From contig CACZPA010000051.1 in assembly GCA_902782895.1 (NCBI GenBank), positions 1 to 13,397 of the forward strand: a DNA stretch of 13,397 nucleotides, given 5' to 3'. Positions 5,511-12,506 of the stretch are shown here, piece by piece. The notes under the pieces were generated by a model. It was not told the origin of the DNA, ran no database searches, and saw only the letters and a program-made list of their open reading frames with translations. Numbering within the stretch: position 1 is the first letter of the stretch; every line of letters starts with the position of its first letter. A program made the translations under genes and the position numbers. This DNA is from an uncultured Eubacteriales bacterium (lineage in GTDB: Bacteria; Bacillota; Clostridia; Lachnospirales; Bianqueaceae).

Positions 5511-6975
5511 TTTCGAGGTATTCGACGTAGTATTCCGGATTGAAATCCTCGCCGGTCACACGCTTCAGGATCTCCCGGGCATTATAAAGAGAGCCGTATT
5601 TATGGATATTCTCTTTGAGCCACGCGATGATGTCCGTATAATGTCCTGTGCGGAGAAGCTCATCAACGTTGATCTGACGGCGCATTGTCTGAACAAATTG
5701 AGCCGCGATCGCGCTGCCGAGAGCATACGTCGGGAAATATCCGATCAGGCCTTCGCCCCAGTGAACGTCCTGCGGGATGCCCTGAGAAGCCGTCGGGCTG
5801 CTGATGCCGAGATATTTCTGATACATTTCGTTCCAGGTCCTGTCCAGTCCCTCTGTCGGAATCGAACCGTCAAACAGGCCTTTTTCAAGCTCATAACGGA
5901 TCAGGACATGGATCGGATAGGTCAGTTCGTCAGCCCGTGTACGAATCAGAGTGGGACGGGAGACATTAACCGCCCGGACATAATCGTCAAGCGGGACGTT
6001 TCCGAGCTGCTCCGGGAAGATCCGCTGAAGCTCGCTATAATTGGCTTCCCAGAAGGCTTTGGTGCGGCCCAGATAGTTCTCGCACAGCCGGGACTGAGAC
6101 TCCTGCATGCCGGATGAAATGCCGTTATACAGAACGGTTCCGTCATATTCCGGAGCAACGTTATGCGTATAGTATCCGTGTCCGGATTCATGAACGGTGG
6201 AGAAGACCGCGGCCGAAACGTTGTTCGGGACATATTTGGTCGTGATGCGGATGTCGTTTTCACACAGCCAGGTCGTGAAGGGATGCTCCGTCTCGTTCTG
6301 GTAACACCAGGAGCGGTCCACACCGATATAGCGGAGAATCGTTTCCATGAATTCTTTCTGTCCGGCAACCGGATAGTCCAGATAGAGGAAGCTGTCCTCA
6401 ATCGGCTTGGCCTGCTGCACTGCCTGAATCAGCGGCAGCAGACGTTCTTTCATCAGTCCGAAGAACGCGTCATACTGAACCATATCCATACCGGGCTCGT
6501 AATCGTCGAGCATCTGATCGTAGATCGGTTCGGGACGGTTACGGTAGCCGTAGATCTTTTTCTTGTATTCGATCATCTGCTTCAGATACGGCTCAAAAAT
6601 CGAATAATCATTCTCCTGTTTGGCGCGGCGCCAGGCTACAAACGAATTACTCCGGAATTCGGCATAGGCGACAAACTCGTCTTTGGGGATGACCATCGTG
6701 TTCCGGATCTTTTTGTCGGTAAGCTCGATGCGGCGCCGGTCCTCAAACGGCAGATCCGGCATGGCAAGGAGCTTTGCGCGAAGCTCGGCCTGCGCGGGAT
6801 CCGTACGGAGAGAGAACTGCTCACCGGAGAGGATAGCTGCTTTCTCATTACGATAACGAGAGCCGGCAGACGGAGCGACAGTCTGTTTATCAACCTCGAT
6901 CAGGGAAAGAGCCATCTGGTAGGCCGCGACGCGCTTCTCCCATTCATTATATTGCTGAAGCAGATTCTTATCCAT
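5482..6975 (-). CDS. M32-family metallocarboxypeptidase (carboxypeptidase Taq type)
   Basis: A 497-residue protein, the family's normal length (about 500). The M32 motifs appear in order: HPF (231-233), DIRIT (241-245), zinc site HESGH (262-266) with catalytic E263, QESQ (291-294) whose E292 is the expected third metal ligand, IRTRAD (344-349) and GIPQDVHW (399-406). The family normally has HES/GQ where this protein has QESQ, a His-to-Gln change next to the metal ligand. It should remove C-terminal residues from peptides in the cytoplasm. The start is supported by AAGGAGG a few bases upstream and a strong promoter at 7034-7006. It is a single-gene unit, divergent from the amidohydrolase, which suggests but does not prove a link in peptide or amide breakdown. 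Confidence 0.96.
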   Translation of the reverse strand: MDKNLLQQYNEWEKRVAAYQMALSLIEVDKQTVAPSAGSRYRNEKAAILSGEQFSLRTDPAQAELRAKLLAMPDLPFEDRRRIELTDKKIRNTMVIPKDEFVAYAEFRSNSFVAWRRAKQENDYSIFEPYLKQMIEYKKKIYGYRNRPEPIYDQMLDDYEPGMDMVQYDAFFGLMKERLLPLIQAVQQAKPIEDSFLYLDYPVAGQKEFMETILRYIGVDRSWCYQNETEHPFTTWLCENDIRITTKYVPNNVSAAVFSTVHESGHGYYTHNVAPEYDGTVLYNGISSGMQESQSRLCENYLGRTKAFWEANYSELQRIFPEQLGNVPLDDYVRAVNVSRPTLIRTRADELTYPIHVLIRYELEKGLFDGSIPTEGLDRTWNEMYQKYLGISSPTASQGIPQDVHWGEGLIGYFPTYALGSAIAAQFVQTMRRQINVDELLRTGHYTDIIAWLKENIHKYGSLYNAREILKRVTGEDFNPEYYVEYLENKYKTLYAL

Positions 6976-7005
6976 TATGTCCTCCTTGTTCTCAAGAATG
7001 ATTCC

Positions 7006-7034
7006 ATTATAATGGACGGAAGGCGGTTTGTCCA
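7006..7034 (-). promoter_or_regulatory. Promoter of the M32 carboxypeptidase gene
   Basis: On the - strand TGGACA (7034-7029) and TATAAT (7011-7006) are separated by 17 bases. This is close to the sigma-A consensus and about 30 bases upstream of the start codon. Confidence 0.8.
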
Positions 7035-7039
7035 GCCTG

Positions 7040-7067
7040 TTGCGTTATGAGAAAAAAAGAGTATAAT
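7040..7067 (+). promoter_or_regulatory. Promoter of the amidohydrolase gene
   Basis: TTGCGT (7040-7045) and TATAAT (7062-7067) are separated by 16 bases. The -35 lies only five bases from the -35 of the divergent carboxypeptidase promoter. Bases 7053-7068 repeat the promoter core found at 677-692. Confidence 0.7.
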
Positions 7068-7107
7068 AAAGATCATACGGAATAATACGCCAAGGGGGTT
7101 AAGCAGA

Positions 7108-8244
7108 ATGCTGATTAAAAACGGAAGAATTCATGATGCGGTTCAGGAAGAGCCATATGTAGCGGATATTCTGATTCGTGACGGCAAGATCGCGCAGATC
7201 GGGACGGATCTGCCGGAAGAGGGCGAGGTCATCGACGCCGCCGGTAAGGACGTATATCCAGGATTTGTCGAGGCACATTGCCATCTGGGACTTGACGGCT
7301 ACGGAATCGGATTTGAAGGCGCTGACTATAACGAATACAACGATGTCTGTACGCCGCAGCTGCGCGCGATCGACAGCTTCAATCCGTTGGATCCTTCAGT
7401 GCGGATGGCTGCGCTTGCCGGCGTGACATCTGTCGCGACCGGACAGGGCAGCGCGAACGCGGTCGGCGGCACTTGGATCGCAGTCAAGACCGTCGGCAAA
7501 TGCGTCGACGAGATGATCATCAAGGACCCGATCGCCATGAAGTGCGCACTTGGAGAGAATCCGAAGCGCTGCTACCGTGACAAGGGCAACGCGGCCCGTA
7601 TGACGACAGCTTACAATATCCGGAATATGCTGAGCAAAGCGAAAGAATATCTCGCGAAGAAAGAAGCCGCGGGCGATGACGTTTTCAAGCGTCCGGCATT
7701 TGACATGAAATGCGAGGCTATGATTCCGGTTCTTCGCAAAGAGATCCCGCTGAAGGTCCACGCGCATCAGGCTAACGATATTCTGACTGCGATCCGCATT
7801 GCCAAGGAGTACGACGTGCTGCTGACGATTGAACACGTGACAGAAGGACATTTGATCGCGGATATCCTCGGCCGTTATCCGGAGATCCCGATGGCAGTCG
7901 GCCCGTCACTGACGCATGCCAGCAAGTTCGAGCTGCAGAACAAGTCCTGGACGACGCCCGGAGTGCTTGCCAAAGCGGGCTGCCAGGTTTCGATCATCAC
8001 GGATTCACCGGTTATCCCGCAGCAGTACCTTGCGCTCTGCGCGGGCCTTGCGATGAAGTCCGGTATGGAGCCTTTTGACGCGCTCAAGGCGATTACGATC
8101 AACCCGGCGAAACACGCAGGCATCGCGGATCGCGTCGGCAGCCTGGAGGTCGGAAAGGATGGAGATGTCGTAATCTTCAGTGGATCGCCGTTTGAGATCG
8201 ATGGCGTCTGCGAGACTGTTATCATCAACGGAGAGAAAATCTGA
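7108..8244 (+). CDS. Metal-dependent amidohydrolase (imidazolonepropionase-like)
   Basis: A 378-residue protein with the composite-barrel layout of the amidohydrolase superfamily. An N-terminal beta domain ends at PGFVEAHCHLG, where H57 and H59 are the first metal ligands. The motif ALGENPKRCY lies at 147-156, VHAHQAND at 217-224 gives H220, IEHVTEG at 241-247 gives H243, and IITDSPVIP at 296-304 gives D299. The C-terminal segment INPAKHAGIADRVGSLEVGK closes the beta domain. This is the COG1228-type group, whose named members include imidazolonepropionase, but many members act on other cyclic amides or dipeptides. No histidine-degradation genes are nearby, so I do not call it HutI. The start is supported by AAGGGGG at 7092-7098. 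It lies divergent from the carboxypeptidase. Confidence 0.9.
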   Translation: MLIKNGRIHDAVQEEPYVADILIRDGKIAQIGTDLPEEGEVIDAAGKDVYPGFVEAHCHLGLDGYGIGFEGADYNEYNDVCTPQLRAIDSFNPLDPSVRMAALAGVTSVATGQGSANAVGGTWIAVKTVGKCVDEMIIKDPIAMKCALGENPKRCYRDKGNAARMTTAYNIRNMLSKAKEYLAKKEAAGDDVFKRPAFDMKCEAMIPVLRKEIPLKVHAHQANDILTAIRIAKEYDVLLTIEHVTEGHLIADILGRYPEIPMAVGPSLTHASKFELQNKSWTTPGVLAKAGCQVSIITDSPVIPQQYLALCAGLAMKSGMEPFDALKAITINPAKHAGIADRVGSLEVGKDGDVVIFSGSPFEIDGVCETVIINGEKI

Positions 8245-8258
8245 TCGGACGTGGACAT

Positions 8259-8299
8259 AAAAAAGGGACGGCTCTGCAACTCCTGCAGCCGTCCCTTTT
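8259..8299. terminator. Two-way terminator
   Basis: AAAAGGGACGGCT (8261-8273) pairs perfectly with AGCCGTCCCTTTT (8287-8299), a 13-bp stem with a 13-base loop. The A/T ends give a U-run on either strand. It serves the amidohydrolase gene (stop 15 bases before the A-run) and the leftward ECF operon (stop at 8338). Confidence 0.88.
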
Positions 8300-8337
8300 G
8301 TTATCCGAAAATCGCTCCGCGGCGGTTAGGAAAAGGT

Positions 8338-8919
8338 TTACACGTAAGGAACTGCGGTCCGCACGTTCTTAAGAAGCGGAGCCAGCCACATTACGAAGAA
8401 CGGTGTAAGGGCGATCGGAACTACGTCAGCGATACCGATCCACAGTACGCAGAAGCCGTACTCCAGTCCTGCAAAGTAGGACAGGGAGATGCTGGTGGTC
8501 AGGATCATGAGAACGCCGAACAGGATGCAGAGAATTTCGCTCTTGATGATGAAATTCTTCTTCTGTCCGGGAACGAGTAAGCTCATCAGGTCGATCTTGC
8601 CGTTCTTCAGGTGAATCAGAGCCGGCAGAGCCGCGGACAGGCCAACGGTGATACCGTCGGTCAGCGGGCTGTGCAGCGCGATGAAGTTACCGGAAAGCAG
8701 TGCCCAAACGATGGTTCCAATATATCCTGCGAAGAAACCGGTAACCGGTCCAAACAGATATCCGATCGCAGGGATGATGAAAGCGAACGTACGGAAGTGA
8801 ACAGCGCCGGGGATCAGCGGAATGGGGCAGAGATATGCCCACAGAACACCGGTCAGAACACCGAATACGACGAAGAAAACGATGTTGACAACAGAGAACT
8901 TCTTTTTGCTATCAGCCAT
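8338..8919 (-). CDS. ECF transporter substrate-binding S component
   Basis: A 193-residue protein with about five to six hydrophobic segments, the size and profile of ECF S components. The first membrane helix has a small-xxx-small motif, G20-VLT-G24, in the place where S proteins pack against EcfT. Its glycine- and proline-rich middle (IPAIGYLFGPVTGFFAGYIG) is typical of riboflavin-transporter-like S proteins. The start has an AGAGGAGG-type site about nine bases upstream. It is the last gene of the operon, after EcfT, but is separated from it by 179 bases of structured sequence. The substrate is unknown. The phosphoribosyltransferase at the head of the operon suggests a nucleobase-like molecule. 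Confidence 0.83.
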   Translation of the reverse strand: MADSKKKFSVVNIVFFVVFGVLTGVLWAYLCPIPLIPGAVHFRTFAFIIPAIGYLFGPVTGFFAGYIGTIVWALLSGNFIALHSPLTDGITVGLSAALPALIHLKNGKIDLMSLLVPGQKKNFIIKSEILCILFGVLMILTTSISLSYFAGLEYGFCVLWIGIADVVPIALTPFFVMWLAPLLKNVRTAVPYV

Positions 8920-9098
8920 GGATAAATCCTCCTCTTGATATTTGCGGAGTTTCCGCAGTTAAGTCCGAAATTTCCTGAAGGCCGCGGAGCCGTAGTGATT
9001 TCGGCTATCTTACGGCAGTACTGCTGCCGGAAGAATCATAGAGTCTGCGGACAGCCCGGAGCTTGTCCGGCCCGTCCAGCATTCGGGACAGATCCGGA
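8920..9098 (-). other. Structured 179-bp gap between EcfT and S-component genes
   Basis: An unusually long gap for this tight operon. On the - strand three hairpins follow each other: CGGCAG/CTGCCG (9029-9013), CCGAAAT/ATTTCGG enclosing 26 bases (9004-8965) and TGCGGA/TCCGCA with a 3-base loop (8957-8943). The ribosome binding site of the S gene follows. No known riboswitch consensus was recognised, there is no U-run for termination and no clear promoter. Confidence 0.5.
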
Positions 9099-9914
9099 TC
9101 AGACCGGAATGTAGAAGAAATGCAGCAATACAAGTGTGATCACAACGGCAGCGGCGGAAGCGAGCGCGAAGAACAGATCGCTGCGGGTCGCTTTGATGGT
9201 CTTGTAGGACGTACGCTTGCTGCTGAAATCCAGCTTGTAATAATGCATGGCCAGGGAAATCGCCTGCGCCTTCTCGATGACGCGGAAGAGCAGCGGGATG
9301 GAGAAGATCATGTAGTTCTTGATCTTGACGAGCCAGGAACACTGCTCGATTTCCAGTCCGCGGGAGCTCTGGGCTTCCATGATCTCCTGCAGCTCGTGGA
9401 TGACGATCGGGATGATCTGGAAGACAAGGCCGATCGCGAACGCGACGGAGTACGGGATGTGCCATCTGCAGAGGCCCAGAATGATTTCGCTGAAGTTTGT
9501 GGTGATCAGAACCATGAAGAACGAAGCGATCATCAGGTAGATTCGCAGCGAGTAGACCAGACCCTTGTAGATATCGTACCAGTCGAAGCAGATGTGGATT
9601 TTGCCGATATCCGTGCGGACAAAGACCGGACCGCCGGCAACCGGAGGCTCTTCAAAGATGCCGAGCACTAGCCACAGCAGCAGGATGAAGATCAGCAGAA
9701 CCTTCAGTTTGTTCAGCAGTGTCAGCATTTCTTTGGTGATCTTGCTCGTGATCCAGATGACCAGAAGGAACAGTCCCAGGAAGATAAGCGCGACCAGGCT
9801 TTTCACGACGGAAGTGACGATCGCCATGACGACGAAGAAGACGAACTTGGTACGCGGATCCAGCTTATTCAGATAGGAATCGCTTTCTACGTACTGCAGA
9901 TAATCCATGTTCAT
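9099..9914 (-). CDS. ecfT: ECF transporter transmembrane protein EcfT
   Basis: A 271-residue protein starting with the N-terminal YLNKLDPRTKF (14-24), typical of EcfT/CbiQ proteins, followed by about five hydrophobic segments. The cytoplasmic coupling region has QSSRGLEIE (182-190), matching the first Ala-Arg-Gly-type coupling motif (R185). The second motif, normally AMxARGY, is AMHYYKL here (222-228) and lacks the arginine. The start ATG overlaps the stop of the fused ATPase gene by four bases (ATGA at 9914-9911), with AAGGAGG ten bases upstream, so translation is probably coupled. It forms the membrane scaffold linking the ATPases to the S component. Confidence 0.92.
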   Translation of the reverse strand: MNMDYLQYVESDSYLNKLDPRTKFVFFVVMAIVTSVVKSLVALIFLGLFLLVIWITSKITKEMLTLLNKLKVLLIFILLLWLVLGIFEEPPVAGGPVFVRTDIGKIHICFDWYDIYKGLVYSLRIYLMIASFFMVLITTNFSEIILGLCRWHIPYSVAFAIGLVFQIIPIVIHELQEIMEAQSSRGLEIEQCSWLVKIKNYMIFSIPLLFRVIEKAQAISLAMHYYKLDFSSKRTSYKTIKATRSDLFFALASAAAVVITLVLLHFFYIPV

Positions 9915-11584
9915 GAACGGTCCGCCTCCTTTCCGCTGAACATCCGCTCGGCTTCGGCGGCGAAATCGTCCACCGTATAGCAGATATGCGGGAATCCGTA
10001 TCGCCGGGACAGCCGGACGACGGGCGGCAGCGAGATCTGGATCGTTTCGAAGATATCGTCCCGCCGGGACAGTTCTTCTTTGGTGCCTTCAAAAAGCTTA
10101 ACGCTCTTGTCCAGGATGATCGCTTCATCCGCGACGCCGAAGACAAACGGGATTTCATGACTGATCAGGATGACGCTCTTGCCTTGCTCGCGCAGATTCG
10201 TGATGATGCTGCGCAGCTCGGAGCGGATGAACGCGTCCATGCCGAGCGTCGGCTCATCCAGCATGACCACATCGGCAGTCGACAGGAGCACCGACAGAAT
10301 CGTCAGCAGATGCTTCTTGCCCATCGGCAGATTGACGGGGAAGACCTCTGCGTCATCAGCCATGTTGTAGGTGGCAAGGATGTTCTTGACGTCCTCGTCC
10401 GTATAGGTTACGCCCTGCATCCGCGCGGCGAAGGAAACCTCCTGCGCCGTCGTCTGCTCGAAAAGCATGTGCTCAGGATGCTGGAATACGAGAATGACGT
10501 TCTTGGAAATCTTCGCGACCGAGAGCGGAAGAGTGGAGTTGCCGCGGTAGCGGACATCGCCGGAAGTCGGCTTGAGCAGACCGTTCAGATGCTTGAGCAG
10601 GGTGGTCTTGCCGGAGCCGTTCTGTCCCATGATCGCGATGACACGGCCTTCCTGAATCGAGACGTTGATGTCCTTCAGTCCCTGGAAACCGTCGTTGAAG
10701 ATCTTGTTCAGCTGATGTGTCGTCAGGATCGCGTTCGCGTCACTCGCGGATGCGGCCGCTTCGGAAGAAGCGCTGACAGGCGTGAAGAAGCGGTCCAGCT
10801 CGTCTACAGCATGGTCGTAATTATAGAAAGGAGCAAGATCGGGACAGAACTTCGAGACCGCATGGTAGATCTCCGCTTCCTGCGGAATCATGACGCCAAG
10901 CTGTTTCTGCAAGGACTCGTCCTTGATGAAATCTTCCTTGGAACCGTTGTAGATAAACTTGCCGTCGAGCATACCCGCGACACGGTCTACAACGTTGACG
11001 GACCAGTCCAGGTTATTGTCGACGATCAGAACGGTCGTATTGTCCGCGCGCAGCTGCCGCAGGACGTTCTGGATCAGGCGCTTGCCATTCGGATCCAGAG
11101 AGCTGACCGGCTCGTCCATGATCAGAATATTGGGATTCATGACCAGGGCGGAGGCGATGCAGACGGCCTGACGCTGTCCGCCGGAAAGAGCCGCGACCGA
11201 GCGTTTGCGCAGGAACTGCAGATTCAGCAGGTCCAGAACGTATTCGATGCGGGAGGAGATCTCTTCTTCGGGGACGCCCATGTTCTCTACGCCAAAGGCG
11301 ATCGCATCCTCTACACCGTAGCCGAAAAGCTGATTCTCTGGTGTCTGGCTGACGACGCCGATGACGGGATTCTCGCCAAGATTGATCTCACCGCTCAGCT
11401 CTCCGTTGGAGATCAGCTTGGGGATAACGCCGCTTAAAACCTCGACGAGCGTTGTTTTGCCGCTGCCGGTTGGTCCCACAACTGCGGTCACGGATCCTTC
11501 CGGAATCGTCAGGCTGACGTTGTCCAGGACCAGCGGGCCGTCGGAACTGTATTTGTAACTGATGTTGTTGATGGAATAATCCAA
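9911..11584 (-). CDS. Fused double ATP-binding protein of an ECF transporter (EcfA-EcfA')
   Basis: A 557-residue protein with two ABC ATPase domains joined by a Ser/Ala-rich linker (271-284). Domain 1 has Walker A GPTGSGKTT (37-45), Q-loop Q80, LSGGQ (133-137), Walker B with E158, and N190 where the switch histidine should be (VLIVDNN). Domain 2 has Walker A GQNGSGKTT (320-328), Q-loop Q368, LPMGK (419-423) in place of LSGGQ, Walker B with E444 and a normal switch H476 (LISHE). Fused ATPases are typical of dedicated group I ECF importers such as YkoD or CbrU. The start is TTG at 11584, with AAAGGAG seven bases upstream; the next in-frame Met is residue 102. It powers uptake through EcfT and the S component. 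Confidence 0.93.
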   Translation of the reverse strand: MDYSINNISYKYSSDGPLVLDNVSLTIPEGSVTAVVGPTGSGKTTLVEVLSGVIPKLISNGELSGEINLGENPVIGVVSQTPENQLFGYGVEDAIAFGVENMGVPEEEISSRIEYVLDLLNLQFLRKRSVAALSGGQRQAVCIASALVMNPNILIMDEPVSSLDPNGKRLIQNVLRQLRADNTTVLIVDNNLDWSVNVVDRVAGMLDGKFIYNGSKEDFIKDESLQKQLGVMIPQEAEIYHAVSKFCPDLAPFYNYDHAVDELDRFFTPVSASSEAAASASDANAILTTHQLNKIFNDGFQGLKDINVSIQEGRVIAIMGQNGSGKTTLLKHLNGLLKPTSGDVRYRGNSTLPLSVAKISKNVILVFQHPEHMLFEQTTAQEVSFAARMQGVTYTDEDVKNILATYNMADDAEVFPVNLPMGKKHLLTILSVLLSTADVVMLDEPTLGMDAFIRSELRSIITNLREQGKSVILISHEIPFVFGVADEAIILDKSVKLFEGTKEELSRRDDIFETIQISLPPVVRLSRRYGFPHICYTVDDFAAEAERMFSGKEADRS

Positions 11585-11590
11585 GTTTGT

Positions 11591-11608
11591 ACTCCTTTCG
11601 CGAAAGCG
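11591..11608 (-). promoter_or_regulatory. Ribosome binding site of the fused ATPase, next to a small palindrome
   Basis: AAAGGAG (- strand, 11598-11592) lies seven bases before the TTG start and decides it. It overlaps the 12-bp palindrome CTTTCGCGAAAG (11595-11606), so a small hairpin (stem TTCGC/GCGAA) can form against the ribosome site. The overlap may lower translation of the ATPase. Confidence 0.5.
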
Positions 11609-11622
11609 AATCTGTCAGAATC

Positions 11623-12174
11623 TCAGTATTTGAAGACGGGGAGCTTTTCCAGATAGATGATATCGCTGCGGTCAGCGGCATCACCTTCCGCAAGCACTGC
11701 GGCGCGTCCGACAACGTTGCCGCCGGCTTTCTTGACCAAGGTCTCCATCGCGCGCAGAGATTCACCGGTACTGATGACGTCGTCAACGATTACGATCCGT
11801 TTGCCACGGATCATATTGCTTTCGGACTCATCCAGGCAGAGGATCTGCTTCTTCTGCGTGGTAATGGAGTAGACCTCCGTAACGAAAGGATTGGTCATGT
11901 AAGGCTTGATGCTCTTACGGGCAACAAAATAGCGATCCATGTTCATCAGTCGAGACAGCTCCTGAACGAGCGGAATACCCTTGGCCTCGGCTGTGATCAT
12001 GTAATCGCATGCAGGGATACGATCTTTCAAGGCAGCAGCTGCTTTCAGAACCAGCTGAGAGTCTCCCAGCAGGACAAAGCTCGCGATGGAGAGGTGATCC
12101 TCAACCTGCACCACGGGCAGCTTGCGCACCAGACCGACAATATTGATTTCATATTTGTCAAAGTTAGGCTTCAT
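11623..12174 (-). CDS. Purine-type phosphoribosyltransferase
   Basis: A 183-residue type I phosphoribosyltransferase. The PRPP-binding motif IVIVDDVISTGES spans residues 127-139, and an upstream loop TAEAKGIP (61-68) corresponds to the region that contacts pyrophosphate/PRPP in adenine and xanthine enzymes. The overall layout (short N-terminal hood, GKRIVIVDD core, VVGRAAVLAEGD after it) is closest to Apt/Xpt-type purine salvage enzymes. It joins a nucleobase to phosphoribosyl pyrophosphate in the cytoplasm. It is the first gene of the ECF operon, 38 bases before the fused ATPase, with AAGGAGG ten bases before its ATG. Which base it uses cannot be told. It might be a regulator-like relative rather than an enzyme, but the PRPP motif is intact. 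Confidence 0.87.
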   Translation of the reverse strand: MKPNFDKYEINIVGLVRKLPVVQVEDHLSIASFVLLGDSQLVLKAAAALKDRIPACDYMITAEAKGIPLVQELSRLMNMDRYFVARKSIKPYMTNPFVTEVYSITTQKKQILCLDESESNMIRGKRIVIVDDVISTGESLRAMETLVKKAGGNVVGRAAVLAEGDAADRSDIIYLEKLPVFKY

Positions 12175-12251
12175 GGATGATTTGCCTCCTTATTACAGAA
12201 TGGAATACAATCATTTGACAGGTATGCTGAATATAAAACCATCACTGTTGT

Positions 12252-12280
12252 ATTATAACAGGAAACGGCCATGTTTTCAA
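12252..12280 (-). promoter_or_regulatory. Promoter of the phosphoribosyltransferase-ECF operon
   Basis: On the - strand TTGAAA (12280-12275) and TATAAT (12257-12252) are separated by 17 bases, near consensus. The leader to the start codon is about 70 bases. I saw no purine riboswitch or T-box pattern in it. Confidence 0.8.
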
Positions 12281-12398
12281 TAATAGAGTTTACAGTTTAT
12301 TAAAAGTTTTTTTACAAAGCAACGGCTGATGATTTAGCAGGCAGCGATTCCTCTTCTTATGGAAGAGTATTTTTCTTGTCGTCGTCGAGGATTATGTC

Positions 12399-12427
12399 TT
12401 GCGTATCCTTCCGAAATCCCTTATAAT
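12399..12427 (+). promoter_or_regulatory. Promoter of the MATE transporter gene
   Basis: TTGCGT (12399-12404) and TATAAT (12422-12427) are separated by 17 bases. The -35 hexamer is the same as that of the amidohydrolase gene. The -10 and its flank TATAATATAAGAA match those of the isomerase operon (2993-3005). Confidence 0.75.
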
Positions 12428-12448
12428 ATAAGAACGAGTATGCTAAAT

Positions 12449-12485
12449 GTGCAGAAATGGTTTCTGTGCCGCGGCAGAGAGCCGC
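12449..12485 (+). promoter_or_regulatory. Two adjacent leader hairpins before the MATE gene
   Basis: GTGCAGAAA (12449-12457) pairs with TTTCTGTGC (12461-12469) over nine positions, two of them wobbles, with a 3-base loop. GCGGC (12471-12475) pairs with GCCGC (12481-12485) around AGAGA. They end six bases before the RBS. No known riboswitch class was recognised. Confidence 0.4.
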
Positions 12486-12506
12486 AAGAGAGGAGTAATG
12501 TAACAC

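Larger units (their letters stand above)
12175..12506. other. 332-bp divergent intergenic region
   Basis: It holds the leftward promoter and RBS of the phosphoribosyltransferase operon (12190-12280), an AT-rich middle, a small hairpin CTCTTC/GAAGAG (12351-12367) followed by TATTTTTC, the rightward promoter of the MATE gene (12399-12427) and a leader with two hairpins before its RBS. No coding sequence is supported. Confidence 0.7.

Noticed and set aside
7108..8244. Naming the amidohydrolase HutI (imidazolonepropionase)
   Set aside because: The broad family fits, but no other histidine-degradation gene is present and the motifs are shared by many unrelated amidohydrolases.
9005..9082. A 25-residue - strand frame between the EcfT and S genes
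   Set aside because: No ribosome binding site, and it runs through one of the hairpins; more likely RNA structure than a gene.
9986..11437. A 483-residue open frame on the + strand opposite the fused ATPase
   Set aside because: It mirrors a gene with intact ATPase motifs and has no RBS or domain; GC-rich codon use leaves the opposite strand open.
12351..12376. Small hairpin followed by T-run, terminator-like
   Set aside because: The stem is only six A/G-C-mixed pairs and no rightward transcript is known to reach it; too weak to call.
12498..12503. ATG-TAA start-stop pair six bases before the MATE start codon
   Set aside because: The RBS lies only two bases before this ATG, too close for initiation; probably chance.
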